Part shown: piece by piece, positions 33,232-41,170 of the stretch
How positions within the stretch are numbered: position 1 is the first letter of the stretch
How the letters are laid out: each line of letters starts with the position of its first letter
From: Labilithrix sp.
GTDB lineage: Bacteria; Myxococcota_A; Polyangia; Polyangiales; Polyangiaceae
Direction: 5' to 3'
NCBI GenBank assembly: GCA_019637225.1
Contig: JAHBWC010000021.1
Span: 30,698-94,697 of the forward strand
DNA length: 64,000 bases
Program-made: the position numbers and the translations under genes
Notes under the pieces: generated by a model
The model's database searches: none
Seen by the model: only the letters and a program-made list of their open reading frames with translations
What the model was told of the DNA's origin: nothing

Positions 33232-33630
33232 ATGCGTTCGACCGTGGACAACCCCTTCGAGCGCTACGACCTCGACCCGCGCGAGGGCATCGCCGCGATC
33301 ACGCGGCGGCTGAAGGAGCTCGCGGAGGAAGCGCGCGACGAGGCCGAGCGCGCGCGCATCCGTGAGGCGTGGGAGGAGCTCACGCTGCACCCGGCGCGGC
33401 GGCTCCGGGCCGCGCTGTTCGCGCACCCCGAGACGCGAGCTCCGCTCGGGACCGCGCCGCCCGCGCTGCGTCGCCGCGCGTCGCCGGAAGGCGCGCCGGG
33501 TGGCGGGCTCGAGCTCCGCGATCTCGCGGCGCGGCCGAGCGTCCTCGACGCGATCGGCGCGCTCGACGCGCCGGACGACGACGCGGTCCCGTCGCTCGAG
33601 GACGACCCTGTGCTTCGAGGCCGGCCCTGA
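33232..33630 (+). CDS. Degenerate J-domain-like protein without HPD
   Basis: A 132-residue protein. Its first 65 residues follow a J-domain plan: NPFERYDLDPREGIAAITRR matches NPYxxLGVxxxAxxxEIxxAY, KELAEEARDEAERARIREAW covers helices II and III, and EELTLHPARRLRAALFAHPE matches the xVLSDPxKRxxYD end. The His-Pro-Asp loop that activates Hsp70 ATPase is missing. The rest is Pro/Ala-rich with an acidic tail (DDDAVPSLEDDP). A long Hsp70 gene starts 15 nt downstream, which supports a co-chaperone role of the J-like type. GTG 33244 is an alternative start. Confidence 0.65.
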   Translation: MRSTVDNPFERYDLDPREGIAAITRRLKELAEEARDEAERARIREAWEELTLHPARRLRAALFAHPETRAPLGTAPPALRRRASPEGAPGGGLELRDLAARPSVLDAIGALDAPDDDAVPSLEDDPVLRGRP

Positions 33631-33632
33631 CC

Positions 33633-33638
33633 TAACCT
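33633..33638 (+). promoter_or_regulatory. -10-like TAACCT, 7 nt before ATG 33646
   Basis: TAACCT between the J-like stop and the Hsp70 start; it would give the Hsp70 gene its own leaderless transcript inside the operon. Confidence 0.4.
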
Positions 33639-33645
33639 TGCCGGC

Positions 33646-36252
33646 ATGCCCTTCCTCGATCGCGCCGTCGGTATCGACCTGGGGACGACCAACTCCGAGA
33701 TCGCGTGGCTCCCGCCCTCGGAGCGCGACATCGTCATCTTCGCCGACCGCTTCGGGCGACGAACCGTGCCGTCGGCGGTGTCGTGGGACGAGAAAGCCGG
33801 CGCGTTCGTCGTCGGTCACGCCGCGCGGAGCAAGCGCGGCACCGCGGCGGCGCCGGTCGAGTCGATCAAGCGCAAGATGGGCCAGAAGACGACGGTGTCG
33901 ATCGGGCCGCACGCGCTGTCGCCGGAGGAGGTGAGCTCGAAGATCCTCGCCGACCTCTGCGAGCGCATGAAGGCGACGCTCGCGGACAAGCCGCTCCACG
34001 GGGGCGGGGCGCCGCTCGAGCTCGCGGCGAGGCGCGCGGTGATCACCGTGCCGGCGTACTTCGACGCGCCCCAGGTCGAGGCGACGCGCCGCGCGGGCGA
34101 GCTCGCGGGCCTCGAGGTCATCGGCATCCTGCAGGAGCCGACGGCGGCCGCGATCTACCACACGTGGAAGCGACGCCTCGAGGACGGCAACTTCCTCGTC
34201 TACGACCTCGGCGGCGGCACGTTCGACGTGTCGATCCTTCGCTGTCTCGGCGGCGAGTATCAGGTCCTCGCCATCGACGGCGAGAACTACCTCGGCGGCG
34301 ACGACCTCGATCGTCGTTACGCCGAGCACCTCCGCAAGCAGCTCGTCGAGAAGGGGTACGCGCTCGATCTCGACGTGAAGGGCAACGACGACGACCGCCG
34401 GACCTTCGCGCGGCTCGTCCACCTCGCGCAGGAGATCAAGGAGTCGCTCTCCACCACGGACGTGGCTCACGTGAACAAGAGCGACATCGCGAAGGACAAG
34501 GCCGGCGAGAGCGTATCGTTCGAGGGCGAGATCGGCCGCGCCGACTACGAGGAGATCATCGGCGATCTCGTCGAAACGACGATGGCGTGCTGCGAGCGCG
34601 CGCTCGCGCGGAGCCGCGAGGTCGCCAACGTCGGCGTGGAGGACATCGACCACGTGATCCTCGTCGGCGGCTCGACGCGTGTGCCGCTCGTCGTTCGGCG
34701 CGTCACCGAGGCGTTCTGCCGGGACGGCTCCGAGCCGCTCCGCGACGACGTCGACACGTGCGTCGCGCTCGGCGCCGCCGTGCACGCGGCGCACGTCGGT
34801 GGGACGATCCTCGGCGACGCGGGGCTCCGCGTGCGCGTGACGACGCCGCTCGTCGCCGAAGGGGCCAAGCTCCGGCTCGGCCTCACGGTCGAGGAGGCGC
34901 CCAGGAACGCGACGAGCATCGCGATCTGGCACGGGGAGCACGCGCTCGCCGAAGGCTCGCTCGGGCACGCGCTCGCCGAAGGCTCGCCCGGGAAACAGGG
35001 CCTGCGCTTCGATCTCCCGCTCGGCGAGGCCGAGGAGACGCACGCCACGCTCGCGCTGCAGACGTCGGTCGGCGCTCCGGTCGGCGAGCTGCCGCTCACG
35101 ATTCACCGCGGCGACCTCCGTCCGCGACCGACGGCGCTGTCGAGGGCGTCGGTCGTCGCCAAGGACATCGCGCTCGAGGTCGTCCGGGGCGGCAAGCGCG
35201 ATCGCAAGGTGCTCCTCGCGCGCGGGACCGGGCTCCCCGCGCAGGTCACGCACCTCTTCTTCACCGCCGATCAGAGCGGCGCCGTCGTCCTCCGGATCTT
35301 GCAGAACCGCTTGCCGATCAAGACGCTCGCGGTGGACGTTCCGCGCGAGCTCCCGGTCGGCAGTCCGGTCGAGGTCGTCCTTCGCTGCGACGAGTCGATG
35401 CGGCTCGAGGCGCAGGCGACGGTCGGGGCGCAGCAGATCCAGGCGCACATCGAGCCGCCGCCGAGCCCGACGGGCGAGGCGGGCGACGTCGAGGCGCTGC
35501 TCGAGCGCGCCGAGAAGGCGAAGCGCGCGCTCTGGGGCGTTCTCGGGTCGGAGTTCGCGCGGGAGGCGGATCTGCTCGTCGTCGGGATCCGCGAAGTGCT
35601 GCGCACAGATCCGGACAAGCTCGCCGCGCTCTCCGAGCGGCTCCGCCACCTCGTCGAGGAGTTCCACGGCGGCGTCGGCGAGGGCCTCGTGCCGCCGATG
35701 GCGCGGATGGAGGACGCGTTCGACACGCTCCGGCGCGTCGTCTACCGCGCGAGCGGCCTCGTGATGGGCATGGAGCGCGCCGACTGGGAGACGCGGATCG
35801 ACGCGCTCTACGACAAGGCGATGGAGGCGCACGCCGCGGGCGACGGACCGACGTGGCGCCGCGTCTACAACGAGGTGCAGGCGCTGTCGGAGACCGCCTA
35901 TCAGGAGGAGTTCTCCCTGATGCGCACCGACGATCCGGCGTGGATCGTGCGCCGGACGCTGACGCTCACGTGGCGCGCCGAGCGCGTCGAGCAGGCGCTC
36001 GCGGAGCTCGTCCCGAGCACGACCAGCGAGATCCGCGCGATGCAGGCCGCCGAGCGGACGCGCATCGAGAAGTGGCTCGCCGAGAGCGTGAAGAAGCCGC
36101 TCTCGAAGGTCGAGGCGGTGAAGGACGAGAGCGCGACCTCCGAGCAGCGCCGCTCGCTCGAGAAGGTCGACGCCGAGATCGATCGCATCGAGGCGGCGGT
36201 CGAGCGCTTGCCTGCGATCGGCCTCGTCACCGATCGCGGCGCGGGCGGATGA
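33646..36252 (+). CDS. Long Hsp70-family chaperone with extended helical C-terminus
   Basis: An 868-residue Hsp70 homologue, some 230 longer than DnaK. The ATPase domain (1 to about 385) is intact: VGIDLGTTNSEIAWLP, LQEPTAAAIYHTW, LVYDLGGGTFDVSIL and HVILVGGSTRVPLVV. The usual linker and opening (DVTPLSLG) are replaced by GLRVRVTTPLVAEGAKLRLG, so interdomain signalling may differ. A beta-sandwich-like region follows, and residues about 610-868 are helical with coiled-coil character. A 27-nt tandem duplication lies near residues 432-449. It is flanked by the J-like gene and a helical protein gene, forming a dedicated chaperone module. Not the housekeeping DnaK. Confidence 0.9.
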   Translation: MPFLDRAVGIDLGTTNSEIAWLPPSERDIVIFADRFGRRTVPSAVSWDEKAGAFVVGHAARSKRGTAAAPVESIKRKMGQKTTVSIGPHALSPEEVSSKILADLCERMKATLADKPLHGGGAPLELAARRAVITVPAYFDAPQVEATRRAGELAGLEVIGILQEPTAAAIYHTWKRRLEDGNFLVYDLGGGTFDVSILRCLGGEYQVLAIDGENYLGGDDLDRRYAEHLRKQLVEKGYALDLDVKGNDDDRRTFARLVHLAQEIKESLSTTDVAHVNKSDIAKDKAGESVSFEGEIGRADYEEIIGDLVETTMACCERALARSREVANVGVEDIDHVILVGGSTRVPLVVRRVTEAFCRDGSEPLRDDVDTCVALGAAVHAAHVGGTILGDAGLRVRVTTPLVAEGAKLRLGLTVEEAPRNATSIAIWHGEHALAEGSLGHALAEGSPGKQGLRFDLPLGEAEETHATLALQTSVGAPVGELPLTIHRGDLRPRPTALSRASVVAKDIALEVVRGGKRDRKVLLARGTGLPAQVTHLFFTADQSGAVVLRILQNRLPIKTLAVDVPRELPVGSPVEVVLRCDESMRLEAQATVGAQQIQAHIEPPPSPTGEAGDVEALLERAEKAKRALWGVLGSEFAREADLLVVGIREVLRTDPDKLAALSERLRHLVEEFHGGVGEGLVPPMARMEDAFDTLRRVVYRASGLVMGMERADWETRIDALYDKAMEAHAAGDGPTWRRVYNEVQALSETAYQEEFSLMRTDDPAWIVRRTLTLTWRAERVEQALAELVPSTTSEIRAMQAAERTRIEKWLAESVKKPLSKVEAVKDESATSEQRRSLEKVDAEIDRIEAAVERLPAIGLVTDRGAGG
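34939..34992 (+). repeat. 27-nt tandem duplication inside the long Hsp70 gene
   Basis: Two adjacent 27-nt copies encode HALAEGSLG and HALAEGSPG and differ at one base (CTC/CCC), which keeps the frame. Probably a recent slippage or unequal-exchange event in a surface loop. Confidence 0.85.
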
Positions 36253-36268
36253 GGGAGCCCGCCGAGCG

Positions 36269-37738
36269 ATGAGCGTTACGGCGTCGGTCGTCCTCGCGGT
36301 CGCCGAGCGCGTCGAGCGCACCGGCGGGGCGCGCGCGGGGCTCGTCGCGTGGAGGACGCTCGCCGGCAACGCGGCCGACGCCGAGGTGCGTGGCAGGGCG
36401 CTCGTGGCGGCGCTCCGCTGCGCGCTCGCGCTCCGTGACGCGGCGGCGATCGACGAGCTCACCGCGCGGTGGGAGTCGGTCGACTCCGGCGTCTGGGACG
36501 ACGCGATCGCGTCGCTCGCCATCGAGCTCGTGCGCGCCGGGCTCGTGCCGCGAGCGGTCGCCCTCGCGCGCGCCGAGGCGCGGAGGCATCGCACGGCGCG
36601 CTCGCTCTACTGCTACGCGCGCTGCCTCGACGTGGCGCGGGACCCCGACGCGGCCGACGCGCTTCGCGACGCCATCGCGCGCGCCGAGAAGGAGGGCGCG
36701 AGGGAGATCGAGCTCGCGTCGCGCGTCCGCCGCGCGGCCGTCCTCGCGCGTGACTGGGCGACGACGAGCGAGGCGATCGAGGAGGCGCGTCGGGTCGACC
36801 TCGCCGAGGTCCCGCCCGCCTCGAGGCTCGTCGTCGCGTCGGTGATGCTGCGTTCTCCGAGCCGGTTCTCCCGCGCCGCCGGGCTCGCGGCCCTCGATGC
36901 GATCGCCGGGGGCGACGACGCGGCGCTCTCGGCGCGGGCGGTCGCGCTCGCCGCCCGCTGGGCGGACGACGTTCGCGACGAGCTGACGACGCTCGAGGCC
37001 GATCGGCTCGTGGCCCTCTTCGGGCGCGAGGCGATCGTGAAGGCTGCGCCGCGCGCGAAGGAGGCGACGCGCGCGCTCGCCCGGATCGCCGCGGCGCGCG
37101 ACGACGCGGCGCTCGGCGGCGCGCTCGACGACGCAGCGCGCGTGGACTCGTCGCTCGCGTCGCTCCACGCTCGCGCGCGTGACGTCCTTCGCGGCCGCTA
37201 CGAGGCGCCGCCGGAAGGAGCCGAGCCGCCGCCGGCCGATCCTGCGCGGCGCCGCGCCTTCCGCTGGTCCGAGCTCCTCGACGTCGTCGTCGCGCTGCGC
37301 GATCGGGCGCCCGCGCGCGCGGCCCGCACGCTGCGTGCGCTCGCGGAAGCCGCGGCGTCCGGCGAGCGCCTCCCGGCCGAGGTGCTCGGCGTGGCGCACG
37401 CCGCGCTGACCTACGACGATCCCGAGCTCCGTGAGGTCGCCTCCGGTCTCGTCGCCCAGCGCCTCCGGCGCGCGTGCGCGGGCGCGCCGCCTCGCGGTTG
37501 GGGTCGGCTCGCGGATACGCTCGCCGGCCTCGGCATGACCGAGCTGTCGACGAGCGCGCGGCGCGCGGCGGCCGCCGCGAAGGAGCCGGGCGCGGCCGAG
37601 TCGCTCGGGAGCGAGCTCGTGCGCGAGGGCTGGGAGCTCGCCGGGCGCGGTGACCGGGCCCGCGCGATCGCCAAGCTCCACGAGGCGAAGGCGCTGCTCG
37701 CCGCGTCGCGCCGCGATCAGTTCACGCAGGGCTCGTAG
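36269..37738 (+). CDS. Alpha-helical repeat protein, last of the chaperone operon
   Basis: A 489-residue, almost fully helical protein rich in Ala, Arg, Leu and Glu, without signal or membrane segment. Helix pairs of about 34 residues (AAIDELTARWESVDSGVWDD, RSLYCYARCLDVARDPDAAD) suggest TPR- or HEAT-like repeats. The C-terminal part (ELVREGWELAGRGDRARAIA, KLHEAKALL) is most TPR-like. It starts 16 nt after the Hsp70 gene and so belongs to the same operon. I do not recognise a named family. Its last 22 bp overlap the end of the convergent gene. Confidence 0.7.
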   Translation: MSVTASVVLAVAERVERTGGARAGLVAWRTLAGNAADAEVRGRALVAALRCALALRDAAAIDELTARWESVDSGVWDDAIASLAIELVRAGLVPRAVALARAEARRHRTARSLYCYARCLDVARDPDAADALRDAIARAEKEGAREIELASRVRRAAVLARDWATTSEAIEEARRVDLAEVPPASRLVVASVMLRSPSRFSRAAGLAALDAIAGGDDAALSARAVALAARWADDVRDELTTLEADRLVALFGREAIVKAAPRAKEATRALARIAAARDDAALGGALDDAARVDSSLASLHARARDVLRGRYEAPPEGAEPPPADPARRRAFRWSELLDVVVALRDRAPARAARTLRALAEAAASGERLPAEVLGVAHAALTYDDPELREVASGLVAQRLRRACAGAPPRGWGRLADTLAGLGMTELSTSARRAAAAAKEPGAAESLGSELVREGWELAGRGDRARAIAKLHEAKALLAASRRDQFTQGS

Positions 37739-38766
37739 AGGCCCTTGTAGTTCGTGTAGCGGACGCGGAAGACGCTGCCCGCGCCGGCCGGGCGGAGCTC
37801 GACGCCGTTCACCGTGACGAACAGCTCGACGACTGCGTCGACGTACGCGCCGTTCGCGCCCGCCGGGACGCCGAGCGTGAAGGCGGGGCAGTCGCTCGCG
37901 TTCTGGATCGTGAAGTTGCCGGGGACGGGATCGAGCGCGCGCAGATCGATCGCGTAGCGGGCGTTGTTCCCGACGCGCTTGTCGAACGTCACCCAGCTCG
38001 AGGAAAACGGCCCGCTCGTGCCGACGCGCGAGTGGACCTGGACGTCGAGCTGCCTCCACCGGTCGGCGTTCTCGCGGTCGGTGACGCCTTCCTTCCAGAC
38101 CTCGAACGTGATCGCCCGGACGGCCGCGCGCTGGCGGGCCCACGTGTCGTACTGGATCTCGCCGCTGACGGGACGGAGCGAGCTGTCGCAGATCCCGTTG
38201 CACGTCATCCGGTCGATCGCGAAACGCACGTCGCCGATCCAGCCCGGCTCGTGCGCCGCGGGGGCGACGCCGAAGCGGTAGTTCTGGCCGAGGTTCGAGT
38301 CGTACGCGCTGCAGCCCCAGCGGCTCGTGTTCTGGAACCAGAGCTGTAGCTCGCCCGAGGCGTCGAGGGTGAAGGCCTGGTCGGCGCCGCCGGAGGCGGA
38401 GAGCCCGCCCGCGGCGAACGAGCGGACCGGCCCGTCGCCGATGCGCCAGTAGCCGGTGATCGACCAGCCCGGTCCCCCGTTGATGTCGCCGCGGCAGGCG
38501 GTGAGGCGTCCGGCGTCGTAGACGACCTTGACCTTCTTGCCCTTCTGGAGCTCGCCGGTGACGCGCTGGCGCCACCCGGCGTCGAACGCGATCGTGGCCG
38601 ACGCGCCGAGCGCGGCTTCGCTCGACTCGACGTCGTCCGCCTCGGCAGCGGGGGCGCATCCGCTCGCCAGGCCGACGCCTGCGACGGCGCCCACGGCGCA
38701 GAACGTGCGAAAGGTAAGAGAATACAACGCGTTACGGAGAGCGCTCGCGGGGCAGCCGTGACTCAT
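37717..38766 (-). CDS. Exported lipoprotein, DUF6209-like
   Basis: A 349-residue protein with a signal sequence (FRTFCAVGAVAGVGLASGC) ending in lipobox LASGC near residue 37. The mature part is beta-rich: ATIAFDAGWRQRVTGELQKG, KVKVVYDAGRLTACRG, GPGWSITGYWRIGDGP, GCSAYDSNLGQNYRFGV. This order resembles what I remember of DUF6209, a domain frequent in myxobacterial exported proteins; I am not certain. Two pairs of Cys may be disulfides. The 3' end overlaps the convergent operon end by 22 bp. Function unknown, probably cell surface. Confidence 0.7.
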   Translation of the reverse strand: MSHGCPASALRNALYSLTFRTFCAVGAVAGVGLASGCAPAAEADDVESSEAALGASATIAFDAGWRQRVTGELQKGKKVKVVYDAGRLTACRGDINGGPGWSITGYWRIGDGPVRSFAAGGLSASGGADQAFTLDASGELQLWFQNTSRWGCSAYDSNLGQNYRFGVAPAAHEPGWIGDVRFAIDRMTCNGICDSSLRPVSGEIQYDTWARQRAAVRAITFEVWKEGVTDRENADRWRQLDVQVHSRVGTSGPFSSSWVTFDKRVGNNARYAIDLRALDPVPGNFTIQNASDCPAFTLGVPAGANGAYVDAVVELFVTVNGVELRPAGAGSVFRVRYTNYKGLYEPCVN

Positions 38767-38797
38767 GGCTGAGTCACTAGCGCAGGCCTGCCGGGAG

Positions 38798-40258
38798 TCA
38801 AGGACGGGGGTGCGAGATCGGCGCACCCCCTCCCGCGCGCGCCGATTCCGGCGCTCGCTCGGCGCCCGGCACGGTCCGTCCCTCCGTCTTCGGCGGGAGT
38901 GCCGGCACCGCGCAGGCGAGGCTCTTCGCCGCGGTGGGCTCCCAGCCCGTCGACGTGATGAGGCGCGCGCCGCGCTTGTACGAGAGGTACGACCAGAACC
39001 AGTTGAACAGCACCACGAGGCGGTTCTTGAAGCCGATCAAATAGAAGATGTGGATGAAGAGCCATGCGAGCCACGCGATGAAGCCCGTCATCTTGATCCC
39101 GCGCGCCCACGCGATCGCGCGCGAGCGGCCGATGGTCGCCATCGAGCCCTTGTCGAAGTAGCTGAACGGCGAGCGCGGCGGCCTCCCGTCGCTCTCGGCC
39201 TCCCACCGGATGATCCTGGCGACGTACCGGCCCTGCTGCATCGCGACGGGGCTCACGCCGGGGAGGACCTGTCCCTTCTCCTCGAAACGCGCCATGTCGC
39301 CGATCGCGAACACGTCGGGGTGGTCGGGGAGCGCGCAGTCGGGGCCGACGATCACGCGGCCCTGGCGATCGCGCGGGACGTCGAGGCACTCGGTGAGGGC
39401 GCTCGCGCGGACGCCGGCGCCCCACAGGACCGTCGCCGCGTGGATCCGATCGCGCCCGCTGCCGGAGCCGAGTCCGGGGACGTCGTCGGCGCCCTCGCCC
39501 TCGAGCACGACGCCGTCGCCGTCGATCGACACCACGCGCGACTGCGTCATCACCTCGACGCCGAGCTCCGCGAGCTGCTCGACCGCGCTCGCCGCGAGGT
39601 CCTCGGGGAAGCTCGGGAGGATCCGCGGCCCCGCCTCGATGAGGACCACCTTCGTCTCGCGTGGATCCGCCGAGCGAAAGTCCTGCGCGAGCACGTAGCG
39701 CGCAAGCTCCGCGACCGCGCCGCTCATCTCGACGCCCGTGGGGCCTCCGCCGATCACGACGAACGTGAGGAGCTTCTTCCGCTCGCGCGCGTCGTCGATC
39801 TTCTCGGCTCGCTCGAACGCGACGAGGACGCGGCGCCGGATCTCGAGCGCGTCCTCGACCGTCTTGAGCCCGGGCGCGTACGGCTCCCACTGGTCGTGGC
39901 CGAAGTAGCCGTTCCTCGCGCCCACCGCGAGGACGAGCCAGTCGTAGTCCTCGACGAGGTCGCCGTGGGTCCCCGGATCGGTGATGTGGATCCGCTTCGC
40001 GGCGAGGTCGACGCCGGTGACCTCGCCGAGCACGACGCGCAGGTTCTTCTGCTCCGCGAGGATGCCGCGGATGGGCGAGGCGATCTCGCTCGGCGCGAGG
40101 CCGGCCATCGCCACCTGATAGAGCAGCGGCTGGAAGAGGTGGTAGTTCACGCGATCGACGAGGAGGATGTCGACGTCGGCGCTGGCGAGCGCCTTCGCCG
40201 CTTCCAGCCCGCCGAAGCCCCCTCCCACGATCACGACCCGGCGCTTCGCTTTGCTCAT
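38798..40258 (-). CDS. ndh: Type II NADH dehydrogenase (NDH-2)
   Basis: Single-subunit, non-proton-pumping NADH:quinone oxidoreductase at the inner face of the membrane, 486 residues. FAD-binding VVIVGGGFGGLEAAKAL opens the protein; HLFQPLLYQVAMAGLAPSEI is the classical NDH-2 signature; the second Rossmann motif FVVIGGGPTGVEMSGAVAEL binds NADH; VFAIGDMARFE and GVSPVAMQQGRYVARII contact FAD and quinone. The C-terminal part (FIAWLAWLFIHIFYLIGF, VLFNWFWSYLSY) is a membrane anchor. About 45 extra low-complexity residues follow. ATG 40258 is the natural start of the Rossmann fold. Confidence 0.93.
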   Translation of the reverse strand: MSKAKRRVVIVGGGFGGLEAAKALASADVDILLVDRVNYHLFQPLLYQVAMAGLAPSEIASPIRGILAEQKNLRVVLGEVTGVDLAAKRIHITDPGTHGDLVEDYDWLVLAVGARNGYFGHDQWEPYAPGLKTVEDALEIRRRVLVAFERAEKIDDARERKKLLTFVVIGGGPTGVEMSGAVAELARYVLAQDFRSADPRETKVVLIEAGPRILPSFPEDLAASAVEQLAELGVEVMTQSRVVSIDGDGVVLEGEGADDVPGLGSGSGRDRIHAATVLWGAGVRASALTECLDVPRDRQGRVIVGPDCALPDHPDVFAIGDMARFEEKGQVLPGVSPVAMQQGRYVARIIRWEAESDGRPPRSPFSYFDKGSMATIGRSRAIAWARGIKMTGFIAWLAWLFIHIFYLIGFKNRLVVLFNWFWSYLSYKRGARLITSTGWEPTAAKSLACAVPALPPKTEGRTVPGAERAPESARAGGGAPISHPRP

Positions 40259-40455
40259 CGCGGCGCCCAGGAGATGGGGTCGCGCCGCGGCCTGTCAAGA
40301 AGGCGGAGCTTCGCAGTGCGACCACGACGCTCGATCGGCCGCGAGAGCCGCTGGTTTTCCACAAACGACACACGGGGCGCGCCGGACGGCAACATGGCTC
40401 TGTCACTGTCATCCTCACGGCCGAGCGGGACTCGGCCAGGGGCTCGACCCCGACT

Positions 40456-40467
40456 GGAGGATCCTCC
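40456..40467 (+). promoter_or_regulatory. Self-complementary Shine-Dalgarno GGAGGATCCTCC
   Basis: A 12-bp perfect palindrome whose left half is the GGAGG site of the 35-codon gene that starts 1 nt further on. As RNA the site could pair between two transcripts or within a longer structure, so initiation may be controlled. Confidence 0.4.
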
Positions 40468-40468
40468 C

Positions 40469-40576
40469 ATGGGCACGCTCGAGACGCTCGCCATCGTCGC
40501 CGCCGTGTATGTCCTCGCGTTCGTCGCGCACCACACCACACGGGCGATCGAGCCCTCCGCCGCCGACGAGCGCTGA
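40469..40576 (+). CDS. Small single-span membrane protein, 35 residues
   Basis: A 35-residue frame with one hydrophobic helix (LAIVAAVYVLAFVAHHTT) and a charged end (EPSAADER). ATG 40469 has GGAGG 8-12 nt upstream. It lies alone in the gap between the divergent NDH-2 gene and the zinc-ribbon gene. Too short for firm proof; the ribosome-binding site and helix argue for a real peptide. Confidence 0.5.
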   Translation: MGTLETLAIVAAVYVLAFVAHHTTRAIEPSAADER

Positions 40577-40663
40577 GCTCTCGACGGCGCTCGTCGTGCG
40601 GACGCCTCCACGAGGGCGAGCTCGCGCCGAAGTACGTCGTGCCCCGATCCGGCGTGTTCGGTC

Positions 40664-40669
40664 TATCGT
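40664..40669 (+). promoter_or_regulatory. -10-like TATCGT, 9 nt before ATG 40679
   Basis: TATCGT upstream of the zinc-ribbon gene; no Shine-Dalgarno in between. Confidence 0.35.
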
Positions 40670-40678
40670 GGTGGCGCG

Positions 40679-41026
40679 ATGTCGAAGAAGCGCGCCCCGG
40701 CGAAGCGAGCGAGGACAGAACGCCGCGAGGCCCAGCGCGCCGGCGTGAAGCTCGCCGAGGCGCGGCTCTCGCTGGCGGCGCTCGAGGCGGGAGGTTCGCC
40801 CGAGCGGCCGATCGAGGTGACGAGCGCGTCGGTCGTCGAGGCGCACGCGGTCGGGCTCGGCTGCGCGGCCTGCGGCGGGAGCACGCGCGTGGAGGAGCAC
40901 ACCGCCGTCACGATCCCCGGCGCCGGCGGCGTCCCGCGCGCGCTGCGCGTCGCGCGCGTACGCTGCGCGCGCTGCGGCGTGGCGCGCGACGTCTACTTCC
41001 GCCTGGGAACGACGCTCGCCAGCTGA
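40679..41026 (+). CDS. Small zinc-ribbon protein
   Basis: A 115-residue protein. A basic N-terminus (MSKKRAPAKRARTERREAQR) is followed by a zinc-ribbon-like core with two Cys pairs: CAACGG near residue 61 and CARCGV near residue 99. The strands between them (TRVEEHTAVTIP and RALRVARVRC) fit a four-Cys zinc site. It may bind nucleic acid because of the basic tail, but I cannot name a family. Confidence 0.65.
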   Translation: MSKKRAPAKRARTERREAQRAGVKLAEARLSLAALEAGGSPERPIEVTSASVVEAHAVGLGCAACGGSTRVEEHTAVTIPGAGGVPRALRVARVRCARCGVARDVYFRLGTTLAS

Positions 41027-41044
41027 GGTTCTGCGCGGGGCTGC

Positions 41045-41132
41045 CGCGCCTGCGCGAAGGGCTCGGCGCGTATCGGAGTCCAACGGCCCGCGCCTGCGCG
41101 AAGGGCTCGGCGCGTAGCGGAGCCGAACGGTC
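41045..41132 (+). repeat. Tandem direct repeat, 2 x 44 bp
   Basis: Copies at 41045-41088 and 41089-41132 share CGCGCCTGCGCGAAGGGCTC and differ at about four positions. They fill most of the gap between the zinc-ribbon gene and the PQQ-propeller gene. Each copy contains a CGGCGCGTA segment; no coding is evident. Confidence 0.75.
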
Positions 41133-41155
41133 CGCGACTCCGCGCGAAATGGGAC

Positions 41156-41161
41156 TACCAT
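41156..41161 (+). promoter_or_regulatory. -10-like TACCAT, 9 nt before ATG 41171
   Basis: TACCAT just after the tandem repeat and before the propeller lipoprotein start. Confidence 0.35.
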
Positions 41162-41170
41162 GGTCGGGCC

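Noticed and set aside
33154..36594. 1146-codon minus-strand frame opposite the long Hsp70
   Set aside because: Low-complexity Arg/Asp/Val translation; the Hsp70 on the plus strand explains the region.
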